A DNA stretch of 62,574 nt. Source: RGIG3135 sp964477115. Its GTDB lineage: Bacteria; Actinomycetota; Coriobacteriia; Coriobacteriales; Eggerthellaceae. The notes under the pieces were generated by a model. It was not told the origin of the DNA and did not search any database. It saw only the letters and a program-made list of their open reading frames with translations. This document shows, one piece after another, positions 56,501 to 62,574 of the stretch (position 1 is its first letter; each line of letters starts with the position of its first letter). The DNA lies in the NCBI GenBank assembly GCA_964477115.1, contig CAYZCY010000004.1, positions 1 to 62,574 on the forward strand, in the 5' to 3' direction. Made by a program: the position numbers and the translations under genes.

Positions 56501-57051
56501 CTGTTGTCGTTTGCCGAAGGGTCGATGTTGGCGGTGGTGGTAAACACAATGGCACTTTCGAGCGTGAGATCCGATCTCGTGCCGACGCTGCACTTCGAAG
56601 AAACCTCGATGTAAACCGTTTTGGCGGGAACGATGCCGCTGTCGCCAAGCGTGTGACTCTGACGATAGGTGGAGTAGTTTTCATCGCCGTCAGTCCAGCG
56701 GGAGATCTCGTTCTTGGAAGCGTCCTTGAAGATCACCGTGGACGACCAATCAAAAGTGCGGCACTCATCGCAGGTGGCGCTCATCTGAAAGTTGTAGGTC
56801 AGCTCGCCCGAGTTGGCGAGGCCCTGCACGTCTTCGTCAAGCTTGACAGCAACCGCCCCAGAAAGCGATTTCTTTCCATCCTGCTCGTCCGGCCAGTCGG
56901 CAACAATCTGGGTGTAGCCGCTCCCCTCAAGATCAGACTTGGCGAGGGTCTTTGTCACGTCGTCTTCCCCCGCAAACGCCGTGCCTGCGCACAGCAAGGA
57001 GAAAACGAGCGCAGCTAAAGCTAAGAACCTAAGCTTCACCTTCTTCTTCAT
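53572..57051 (-). CDS. Large secreted protein with candidate aerolysin-like pore-forming module
   Basis: 1159 residues from the ATG at 57051 (AGAGGTGG upstream). A Sec signal peptide (about 1-27, ending CAGTAFA) starts it. Two related beta-domains follow (about 60-175 and 220-340), each with a C-x-E-C-R-T motif (CDECRT at 94-99, CGECRT at 254-259). The central part (about 545-745) has the features of ETX/MTX2-aerolysin toxins: long Ser/Thr-rich strands (597-620), an amphipathic stretch STKFSIKLVEETIDFKATG (635-653), a Ser/Glu-rich strand, then EVPPYSIGTEVSTTSVS and CPIAVRYKVMIFA. Later come further beta domains (about 830-985), an acidic low-complexity segment (about 990-1050) and a helical end. 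No LPxTG signal or membrane anchor. The family call is from pattern, not search; an adhesin is the alternative. Confidence 0.6.
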   Translation of the reverse strand: MKKKVKLRFLALAALVFSLLCAGTAFAGEDDVTKTLAKSDLEGSGYTQIVADWPDEQDGKKSLSGAVAVKLDEDVQGLANSGELTYNFQMSATCDECRTFDWSSTVIFKDASKNEISRWTDGDENYSTYRQSHTLGDSGIVPAKTVYIEVSSKCSVGTRSDLTLESAIVFTTTANIDPSANDNSYVGTVVGDNFSSSETSTTSLSQSFYYDYLKDTTCYADDVDFVATVYLDSDARDLADQGMLYYTASVTSSCGECRTMHNDMSARCFDANNEELPAGQWVVSEADYETFPQDKTYQSGTIFIPEGTAYIMLDASNEMTSTSSHLGLYGSLTVTCVKSAIPWDSNVNEKGEPLFMPSFMVVNATDGQTLAFTDVFSGYSQRVSADDRETLFRSAVYNQGVLFNWGQFAYDVIKAEGAYWDNSDTGFDSAFGSGHYTDLLYQFTHQTDGSVSDGPKDSNAWASSTGLMSANSMSDVIDAATDELAAQRRKMSSRSFGNVEASDFSEYHDIQSALDGKYGEGLYNLSDIEGPLFYSIVTTTDQRGAEQRYYYNSFGLVFYDFEFAGIADSTTYTMEPVSSSNKPVALVQSVTNDNGTTSSITSSYSHTNSSSATNTITSSDAYTMGQSYGIEGNSSTKFSIKLVEETIDFKATGQWSLTDAFTFSESESKSEEYSEGLGSSSTTEVPPYSIGTEVSTTSVSTVSQEYDCPIAVRYKVMIFALDGEYYDDGAAIDDFVDYPHDTFVAAIGYDVTGDAGGTSSVSAQDALRNDFASTYLDEAAINALGVPTTEYCSEDANLKTGTDLLAALKTSIPCVYEDAVYADTATSVDYTVNIYPSRPLAFTAVTSVSSKFLSKDNTIYVSENASYDLSNNVSVAGYVAATDSTGASAKYTGFSSANGSWKVYMADGSSVDASVAEVTENSVSGHTMLKLGNVDKETELLLVYHIKDGVYSYITSPNQTYGENGYTKDSDLSVRASLNVIVQPIDTTSGDETDPAQSEAGEGESAENAAAEDAESEGEAAADESDSASDSGSEAAPESSVTSQDSQPAVPSSTHAAFAEAATRLNNAWSVYVATHGFVDRTEPITEQQLISMMYAAYCAVKAEPPAADPRAGADAETYMAEAQSWADAQGFGNAYENGVDTYGDAINSVMSYLRSLAS

Positions 57052-57171
57052 AAGGCCACCTCTTTCGGATTGTCCGCCAGGAAACCACCGAGCGACGCCC
57101 GCTGAAAACAAGCTCGCTCGCAGCGAAGATAACAAGGCCTTATTATACTGCTTGAGAAAACAGGCGCCTCT

Positions 57172-57200
57172 TTGCAGGCAATCAACCCAACAACTAACTA
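57172..57200 (+). promoter_or_regulatory. Promoter of the serine hydrolase, probably leaderless
   Basis: TTGCAG (57172-57177), 17-bp spacer, TAACTA (57195-57200), then eight bases to the ATG at 57209. With no Shine-Dalgarno, the transcript would start at or next to the start codon. On the other strand TATAAT (57147-57142) is a possible -10 for the large secreted protein, with a poor -35. The 157-base gap thus holds divergent promoters. Confidence 0.55.
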
Positions 57201-57208
57201 TAAAAACA

Positions 57209-58459
57209 ATGCACTTCAATTCAAGCAACAGAGAAGACAAGCAGCTCGAGCGCACGAAACCCGTGGGCACTGGCGCGCTTGCGTCCACCCGCAAAAGCGC
57301 TTATAACCCGCGCACGGTGCTTTCGGCCATCCTGGTAGCCACGGCCTTAGCGGCAATGTGCTGCCTGTCCTTCAACGCTGGTCCCTATCCCGACAAATTC
57401 GAACGAGAACACACCCGAGTCGACAGGGTTTCAGGTCAGATCGATTGCATCACGGAACGTTTCGACAAGCTGGGGCTCGCGCTTGACTCCCTGATCAAGG
57501 CAAGCCTGCCCTACAAACCCACTCCCGAGCAGATCGATCAGCTGCCCGCGCCCGAGGGGCTTGTCTCCTTCAGCATGAACCCGAATGCGCTCATTGACCC
57601 TACGCTCGACGAAGCCGAGCAGGCGGCGCTTAACGAGGCTCTTTCCTATTTCAGCTCCCGCGGCTACACCTGCAGCTGTATTGCCGTTGATCTGGGAACC
57701 GGGCGCGTCATCGGATCCGACTACGATGAGCGCGTGTACGGGGCGAGCACCTTCAAGGCCATCGTTGCGGCCTACGTCTGCGAAGAGCTGATCGACGGGG
57801 GCGCCTACGAGTTGGGCGGATCGCTGCAAAGCCTCATCGAGAGCAGCGTACGCTACTCCGACAACAACGCCTACCGCACGCTCAAAAACAGCTACGCAAG
57901 CGGTTTGGCAAGCTGGGCATCGGAGATGGGAGTTGATCCCACCTATGTGAGCCGCTACCGCTTCCCCACCTACAGCGCGCAAGAGTCTGCGGCGCTGTGG
58001 GCTCACATCGCCGACTATCTGGAAGGCGAAGGTGACACCGCCGTATGGCTCGGCGAGCAGCTGAGCTCCACCAACGTCTCCGAGATCCGGGATGCGGTGG
58101 TGCGCGGCCTGCTTGACGGAAGCCTTCGCCGCTCACTTCTGGGAATCGAAGATGCATACGCACCGGAGATGACGGGCGCGAACGTAATTGATTCTGCAAG
58201 CGCTGAGCTGATCGCGACCGATGAGCAAGAGGTCGACGAGCTCGCGCAGGCCAAAAGCATCCTCGAACACTACGGCGCAAGCGTGCAGAACAAGGCCGGC
58301 TGGATTTCCGGCAGCACCAATAGCACCTCCGATGCCGGTATCGTGCACCTTGGAGGAGACACCTATGTCATCAGCATCATGACCAGCGCACCCGACTCCG
58401 ATGAGTCCCGCGAGGCTCTAAGCCAGCTCGCGCTTGAGCTTTTGCGCGTGCTGCGCTAA
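57209..58459 (+). CDS. Membrane-anchored serine hydrolase, beta-lactamase/PBP-like
   Basis: 416 residues: a short basic cytoplasmic end, one membrane anchor (about 36-57), a linker with a coiled segment, then a class A beta-lactamase-like domain (about 135-416). The active-site motifs are S-T-F-K at 180-183 (YGASTFKAIVAAY) and S-D-N at 217-219 (YSDNNAY), but the third motif is K-A-G (362-364, NKAGWISG) in place of K-T-G. The class A Glu166 motif is not apparent. It is therefore more likely a cell-wall amidase or peptidase-like enzyme than a resistance beta-lactamase. It is divergently oriented to the large secreted protein. Confidence 0.85.
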   Translation: MHFNSSNREDKQLERTKPVGTGALASTRKSAYNPRTVLSAILVATALAAMCCLSFNAGPYPDKFEREHTRVDRVSGQIDCITERFDKLGLALDSLIKASLPYKPTPEQIDQLPAPEGLVSFSMNPNALIDPTLDEAEQAALNEALSYFSSRGYTCSCIAVDLGTGRVIGSDYDERVYGASTFKAIVAAYVCEELIDGGAYELGGSLQSLIESSVRYSDNNAYRTLKNSYASGLASWASEMGVDPTYVSRYRFPTYSAQESAALWAHIADYLEGEGDTAVWLGEQLSSTNVSEIRDAVVRGLLDGSLRRSLLGIEDAYAPEMTGANVIDSASAELIATDEQEVDELAQAKSILEHYGASVQNKAGWISGSTNSTSDAGIVHLGGDTYVISIMTSAPDSDESREALSQLALELLRVLR

Positions 58460-58550
58460 CAACGGCGAGCTTAGCGATACAGCTTGAGCGACAGCAGCAA
58501 GGCAGACGCTCACCTTCGCCGTACAGAGGAAAGCCGCATAGGTACAGCTA

Positions 58551-58573
58551 CGCTTCTCCTCGGACGAGAAGCG
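58551..58573. terminator. Hairpin between convergent genes
   Basis: CGCTTCTC (58551-58558) pairs with GAGAAGCG (58566-58573), lying between the serine hydrolase (plus) and the alpha/beta hydrolase (minus), with no U-tract on either strand. Confidence 0.4.
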
Positions 58574-58625
58574 CTCACGCCTGATTTGCCCTTCGGCGGT
58601 GCCAATTGATTTCGTTTTCTGCAGC

Positions 58626-59444
58626 CTAATTCTTCATTTCAAGAAATTGCGTGAGGTAACCCATTGCAAGCACATCGTGTTTTTTCGAGAACATATGTGC
58701 TCCGCCTTCAATGATGCGAAATTCAAGCTTACGCTCGACGGGTGTGTTTTGATAGGTGCGAAAAGCTTGCTTAGCGTACTTGATGTTTACGATCTTGTCT
58801 GCCGTTCCATGCACGATCAGCACGTCGCCCTCATACGCTTTGATCTCTTCAAATGGATCCATGTCCAAAACATCTGCCATATAACAGCGGCCAAGCTTCA
58901 TAGGACCACATTGGACGGTTTCGGGTAGATTCTGAGGATCGAATCTTGACATCATCATTTTTCCCGCTCTGGCATCATCGGGAATACAAAACGCCGGATA
59001 AAAAAGTACGAGCGTCTCAACCTGATCTTTGAGCTTAGCCGCCGTAAGCGCCGACACGAATCCACCTTGGCTGCAGCCCATCAGCAATAAAGCATCGGGG
59101 TCTACATACGGCAGGCTTTTCACATAGTCGATAACTGCCTCTAAGTCCTTCACTTCCGTCAGGACAGACATTTCGGTGGTCTTGCCTTCGCTTTTGCTCC
59201 TCATGACAGAACCGCCGTTGAAGTCAAAGCAGTATGCGGCATATCCCATCTCCGCAAGCAGAACGGCATACTGCCTCACCGTGTCCTGCCACGCCATAAA
59301 TCCATGGCACACGATGGCTATCGGCAGGCTTTCTCCTTCTGGGCGATATTCCGTCCCCCGAATGGCAAGCCCGTCTCTTTCGCATTCGAACTCTCTTTCC
59401 CTTATGCCAGCGGGAAGCTTTGGCTTTCTGAAAACATCAAACAT
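58626..59444 (-). CDS. Alpha/beta hydrolase
   Basis: A 272-residue cytoplasmic serine hydrolase. The oxyanion region is IAIVCHGFMAWQDT, the nucleophile elbow GCSQGG (Ser125), the acid HGTADKIV and the histidine GGAHMFSKKHD, matching acyl-esterase/dienelactone-type family members. The substrate is unknown. The ATG at 59444 has CAGGAG upstream. The gene is visibly less GC-rich than its neighbours and uses more A/T-ending codons, as does the next gene, suggesting that the pair came from a low-GC Firmicute-like source. It lies 24 bases after the nitroreductase gene and is probably co-transcribed. Confidence 0.88.
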   Translation of the reverse strand: MFDVFRKPKLPAGIREREFECERDGLAIRGTEYRPEGESLPIAIVCHGFMAWQDTVRQYAVLLAEMGYAAYCFDFNGGSVMRSKSEGKTTEMSVLTEVKDLEAVIDYVKSLPYVDPDALLLMGCSQGGFVSALTAAKLKDQVETLVLFYPAFCIPDDARAGKMMMSRFDPQNLPETVQCGPMKLGRCYMADVLDMDPFEEIKAYEGDVLIVHGTADKIVNIKYAKQAFRTYQNTPVERKLEFRIIEGGAHMFSKKHDVLAMGYLTQFLEMKN

Positions 59445-59468
59445 GCTTCTCCTGATCCTTCTTTGTAA

Positions 59469-60245
59469 TTACAGCACCTTTACTTGCACGTCCTTGCGTG
59501 GTGCAATTCGCTGATACTCTACGTCCGGGTAGCCTATGACCATGCAAGAAACAACTTTATGATCTTCGGGAAGCTGCAGCATGTTCCTTAGCCTTCCGCT
59601 TAGCTTTGCGCAAGCCACAAAGAATCCGCTGTAGAGCACGCCGAGTCCAAGGCTGTAGGCCATAAGCTCCATATAAGAGCTTGCAAGTCCGGCATTGATG
59701 TCGCTTTTGCTTGATACCACGATTACAAGCGGCGCACCCTTGAAGAAGAAATCGTCTGAGATATCTATCCTTTTCAGGAAATCAACGAAGGGCGATCCAG
59801 CCTTTTTACCCTTTCGGAACAAGTTCACGCAAAGTGCTTCTGCTTCGCTTTGCTTGCTCCCTAAAACCGTAAACGAAACATTCTGGGCATTCGATCCCGT
59901 AGGGCAATAGCGCCCTGCTTCCAGTATTTTTTGCAGCTTTTCGTCCTTCACGGACTGCGCCGTGAAATGACGGATCGATCTTCTGCTCTTCATGGCCGCC
60001 AAAAGCCTGTCGCTGTCAAACTCACTCATCGGCACAACGGGTTCGGCAAGGCAATCGTAGCCCTCGATCTTGACTGCATTCATCGGACAGATGGCAAAGC
60101 AGTGACCACACTCGATGCAGCCGGTTTCAGCGGCTTTCGCCGTTTTGTCTTCAAGGTATAGATGCGCGTTCGGGCAGTCTCTTACGCACAGCCCGCAGCC
60201 AGTGCATTTTTCCCTATCAATATTAATTGGGTTAATTGAGTTCAT
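59469..60245 (-). CDS. Ferredoxin-nitroreductase fusion
   Basis: A 258-residue protein with an N-terminal two-cluster ferredoxin (Cys14, 17, 20, 24 in CTGCGLCVRDC and Cys43, 46, 49, 53 in CIECGHCFAIC) and a flavin nitroreductase domain (about 80-258). That domain starts SRRSIRHFTAQSV and has the FMN loop CPTGSNAQN. Such fusions are common in Clostridia and reduce nitro compounds or act as ferredoxin-dependent flavin enzymes. The ATG at 60245 has AAGGAA upstream. It shares low GC content with the downstream hydrolase. The leader contains an imperfect duplication. Confidence 0.92.
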   Translation of the reverse strand: MNSINPINIDREKCTGCGLCVRDCPNAHLYLEDKTAKAAETGCIECGHCFAICPMNAVKIEGYDCLAEPVVPMSEFDSDRLLAAMKSRRSIRHFTAQSVKDEKLQKILEAGRYCPTGSNAQNVSFTVLGSKQSEAEALCVNLFRKGKKAGSPFVDFLKRIDISDDFFFKGAPLVIVVSSKSDINAGLASSYMELMAYSLGLGVLYSGFFVACAKLSGRLRNMLQLPEDHKVVSCMVIGYPDVEYQRIAPRKDVQVKVL

Positions 60246-60264
60246 GACAATTCCTTCGTTACTC

Positions 60265-60349
60265 TGGATTTCATCGTTGTAGCGCCCCTCTCAGCGACGA
60301 TGCACGCCTAACAACATCCTTTGTCACCATGGATTTCATCATTGCAGCG
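60265..60349. repeat. Imperfect direct repeat in the nitroreductase leader
   Basis: TGGATTTCATC-TTG-AGCG occurs at 60265-60284 and 60330-60349 with two mismatches, 65 bp apart. The similarity extends over about 35-40 bp and includes a region resembling the ribosome-binding site (AAGGA) of the gene. This looks like a partial duplication of the 5' end region. No other gene is seen in 60246-60399. Confidence 0.6.
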
Positions 60350-60399
60350 TCCTGTGCGATTGTTGATTTAACCCTGGTTCTTTCCAGCGCGTCTGCTCC

Positions 60400-60441
60400 C
60401 ATAAAACATCGCGGGGCACCTGCTCTATCGCAGATGCCCCG
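60400..60441 (-). terminator. aspS terminator
   Basis: CGGGGCACCTGC (60412-60423) pairs with GCAGATGCCCCG (60430-60441) apart from one mismatch; on the minus strand it is followed by CGATGTTTTATG. It lies about 50 bases past the aspS stop. Confidence 0.75.
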
Positions 60442-60488
60442 ACGACGGTTTTCTAATTTGTCCAAAAGCATGAATCACTCGAGCGCGT

Positions 60489-62279
60489 TTACTTCTCTGC
60501 CTTCGGAATGCTCAGGTTGACTTCCTTGAGCTGGCGGGTGGTCACCGCATTGGGTGCGCCGGTCATAGGATCGGATGCGCTCGAGGTCTTCGGGAAGGCA
60601 ATGACGTCGCGGATGGAGGACTTGCCGGCGAGCAGCATAACCAGGCGGTCGAGGCCCAACGCGATGCCACCATGCGGCGGGGCACCCAACTCGAGCGCGT
60701 GGATGAGATGGCCGAACTTGATTTCGATGTCCTCCTCAGAGACGCCGCAACGACGCAGGACGCGCTTCTGCTCCTCGGCGTTGTGGATACGGATAGAGCC
60801 GCCGCCAACCTCAAAGCCGTTCATGACCAGGTCGTATGCGTAGCTCAGGCACTCCAGCGGAGCATCTTCAATCTTGTCCATGTCCTCTTCGAACACATGG
60901 GTGAAGGGATGATGCTCGGCGGCGTACTTCTTCTCTTCCTCGTCATACTTAAACATCGGGAAGTCGACAACCCACAGCAGGGAGTGGCCCTCACGCGGCA
61001 CGTTCAGGCGGTCGGCCATGGCAAGGCGCAGCGCAGACAGAACGGCGCTGACCGTTGCGTAGTCGGAAGCGGCGAACAGCAGCAGGTCGCCTGGCTCGAC
61101 AGCCATGGCCTCTTTGAGTGCTGCCCACTCCTCGTCGGTGAAGAACTTCTTGATGGGGCTCTTCTCCTGACCGTCGGTGGTGAATGCAACCCAGGCCATG
61201 CCCTTAGCGCCGTTTTCTTCGGCGATGACGGCGAGCTTCTCAACGTCGCCGCGACTCCAGTCGCCTGCGCCCTTGGCATTGATGGCCTTGACCACGCCGC
61301 CAGCCTGAGCAACGCTGGAGAACACCTTGAAGCCGGTGTTCTTGACGATGTCGGTGATGTCAACGAGCTCCATGCCGAAGCGAACATCAGGACGGTCGTT
61401 GCCAAAGCGGTCCATGGCCTCTGCGTAGGGCATGCGCTGCAGCGGGAACTCAACCTTGACGCCTGCGGCCTCGAGCACCTCGGACATGACGCCTTCCATC
61501 ATGTCGACGACGTCATAACCCTCAACGAAGGACATCTCGATGTCGACCTGGGTAAACTCGGGCTGACGGTCGGCGCGCAGGTCCTCGTCACGGAAGCAAC
61601 GGGCGATCTGGTAGTAGCGCTCGACGCCGGCGCACATGAGCATCTGCTTGAACTGCTGCGGAGACTGCGGCAGAGCGTAGAACTTGCCGGGGTTCGGGCG
61701 GGACGGGACAATGTAGTCGCGCGCGCCCTCCGGAGTGGAGTTTGCAAGGATGGGCGTCTCGATCTCGAGGAAGCCGCGCTTGTTAAGCGCTGTGCGCATG
61801 GCCTGAGCCACGGTGTGACGCAGCTTCAGGTTCTGGTACATCTCCGGACGGCGGATGTCCATGTAGCGCCACTTCATACGCATGGTCTCATCGGTCTCAA
61901 TGCCGTCTTCGATGGCGAAGGGCGGCGTAACGGAGGTATTGAGTACGGCGATAGCGCTTGCCAAAACTTCGATCTCACCAGTTGCCATGTTGGGATTGAC
62001 GGCCTCGGCGGCACGTGCGCGCACCTTGCCCTCAACCTTGAGCACATATTCGCGACCCAGATGTTCGGCCTTCTCGAAGTCTTCCGCGCTGACGCAGTCG
62101 GGGTCGACGACGATCTGCGTGTAGCCCTCGCGGTCGCGCAGGTCGACAAAGATCAGGCCGCCGTGATCGCGGTTATGCCATGCCCAGCCAGTGAGGACGA
62201 CCTCGCGGTCGACGTCGGCAAGGCCCAGCTCGCCACAGGTGGCGGTGTGCATGCAATATTCGTTCTTCAGTTCTGCCAT
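60489..62279 (-). CDS. aspS: Aspartyl-tRNA synthetase, bacterial type
   Basis: Charges tRNA-Asp (and possibly tRNA-Asn). The 596 residues have an N-terminal anticodon-binding OB-fold (VVLTGWAWHNRDHGGLIFVD), class II motif 2 (QIARCFRDEDLRADRQPEFTQ seen as CFRDEDLRADRQPEFTQVDI), a bacterial GAD insertion domain (about 290-420) and motif 3 (GLDRLVMLLAG). Whether it is discriminating cannot be decided by eye; a search for gatCAB elsewhere would bear on it. ATG 62279 is preceded by AAGGAGAATG. hisS is often its upstream neighbour, but here the 295 bases up to the window edge are non-coding. Confidence 0.96.
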   Translation of the reverse strand: MAELKNEYCMHTATCGELGLADVDREVVLTGWAWHNRDHGGLIFVDLRDREGYTQIVVDPDCVSAEDFEKAEHLGREYVLKVEGKVRARAAEAVNPNMATGEIEVLASAIAVLNTSVTPPFAIEDGIETDETMRMKWRYMDIRRPEMYQNLKLRHTVAQAMRTALNKRGFLEIETPILANSTPEGARDYIVPSRPNPGKFYALPQSPQQFKQMLMCAGVERYYQIARCFRDEDLRADRQPEFTQVDIEMSFVEGYDVVDMMEGVMSEVLEAAGVKVEFPLQRMPYAEAMDRFGNDRPDVRFGMELVDITDIVKNTGFKVFSSVAQAGGVVKAINAKGAGDWSRGDVEKLAVIAEENGAKGMAWVAFTTDGQEKSPIKKFFTDEEWAALKEAMAVEPGDLLLFAASDYATVSAVLSALRLAMADRLNVPREGHSLLWVVDFPMFKYDEEEKKYAAEHHPFTHVFEEDMDKIEDAPLECLSYAYDLVMNGFEVGGGSIRIHNAEEQKRVLRRCGVSEEDIEIKFGHLIHALELGAPPHGGIALGLDRLVMLLAGKSSIRDVIAFPKTSSASDPMTGAPNAVTTRQLKEVNLSIPKAEK

Positions 62280-62339
62280 GGTTGTCCATTCTCCTTGCGA
62301 ACAAGCCTATTTCACACATGCGAGCTTTCGTGCTGCTGC

Positions 62340-62415
62340 GGCAACGTGCGCTTAAGTGACGCATGCTTTGGCGACGCGCACTTCGACAATATCCGCCTCG
62401 GCAACGCGCGCCTTT
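62340..62415. repeat. 15-bp tandem repeats upstream of aspS
   Basis: Five consecutive 15-bp units begin at 62340, 62355, 62370, 62385 and 62400, following GGCAACGCGCGCCTT with substitutions; one further unit is offset by two or three bases. The core resembles the 20-bp units at the 3' end of purN (GGCGA-GCGC-CCTT). The rest of 62280-62574 shows no supported gene or strong promoter. Confidence 0.65.
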
Positions 62416-62574
62416 CAGCAACGCGCGACCTCTACAGCGCCCGCCTCAGCCTTGTTGGCTGCGGCGCTTGGCGCCACCCGCGCGCACAAAAACACGAGAG
62501 ACAATGCCTCAAACTGCGTTATTGTACACCAGCTGACAGGGATCGCCCAGATAGCGACATCATTTCGGAGAAAA

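Noticed and set aside
53572..57051. Sortase-anchored surface protein serving as substrate of the class B sortase
   Set aside because: There is no LPxTG- or NPxTN-like motif followed by a hydrophobic segment and basic tail at the C-terminus.
57209..58459. Antibiotic-resistance class A beta-lactamase
   Set aside because: The third motif is K-A-G, the Glu166 motif is not visible and the protein is membrane-anchored by an N-terminal helix; a cell-wall serine hydrolase is more likely.
62280..62574. T-box leader upstream of aspS (and ahead of proS)
   Set aside because: The conserved T-box sequence (AGGGUGGNACCGCG) is absent, and proS lies inside an operon with an overlapping start.

Overview
This 62.6-kb window looks like part of a chromosome of an anaerobic, host-associated member of the Coriobacteriia (Actinomycetota; Collinsella/Olsenella-like). 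The genes suggest this: actinobacterial-type RpoB/RpoC, a desulfoferrodoxin superoxide reductase, a flavin reductase-rubredoxin fusion, a class B sortase, a COG4905 membrane protein and a MobB-MobA fusion. The DNA is GC-rich with long spurious open frames opposite real genes. The genus call is inference. Three gaps of exactly 100 N (37457-37556, 43336-43435, 53245-53344) show that this is a draft scaffold, and one gap is flanked by an identical 55-nt word.

Layout. Almost everything is on the minus strand, so each operon reads from high to low coordinate. 1-8.4 kb: start of glnA, rpmE, desulfoferrodoxin, lgt with a zinc-ribbon gene, a Cys-rich protein, a NifU-like scaffold, an LCP-like protein with murA, then rpsB-tsf. 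8.4-9.5 kb: a 1.1-kb non-coding block of tandem repeats. 9.5-13.3 kb: purine operon purM-purN with purH. 13.5-17.2 kb: class B sortase, a 34-residue membrane protein missed by normal length cut-offs, glmM, hisE. 17.3-25.3 kb: rpoB-rpoC. 25.4-28.5 kb: flavin reductase-rubredoxin, rlmB-yacP, a HAD phosphatase. 28.6-37.2 kb: the tightly coupled pyrH-frr-uppS-cdsA-dxr-rseP-ispG-proS run (translation, isoprenoid, undecaprenyl and phospholipid synthesis). 37.2-39.7 kb: palindromic repeat elements, htrA and an aldehyde dehydrogenase remnant. 39.7-43.3 kb: a rhamnulose-phosphate aldolase and a polar amino-acid-type ABC transporter. 43.4-46 kb: an iron-sulfur protein with mobB-mobA. 46.2-50.4 kb: recR, ybaB, dnaX, a DedA protein and SRP RNA. 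50.5-58.5 kb: accessory envelope region with a COG4905 protein, a CLC-family transporter, a lipoprotein, a 1159-residue secreted protein with a candidate aerolysin-like pore-forming module, and a divergent anchored serine hydrolase. 58.6-60.3 kb: an alpha/beta hydrolase and a ferredoxin-nitroreductase that look acquired. 60.5-62.3 kb: aspS, then short tandem repeats.

How the parts fit. Most of the window is housekeeping. The more unusual signals are: (1) a near-identical 21-bp palindrome placed over the -10 of both the superoxide reductase and the flavin reductase-rubredoxin genes, implying a small oxygen/nitrosative-stress regulon whose regulator is outside the window; (2) the candidate pore-forming protein and its neighbours; (3) a site-2 protease with a winged-helix-like insert where a PDZ domain is usual; (4) a family of structured intergenic repeats; (5) a gutted aldehyde dehydrogenase gene.
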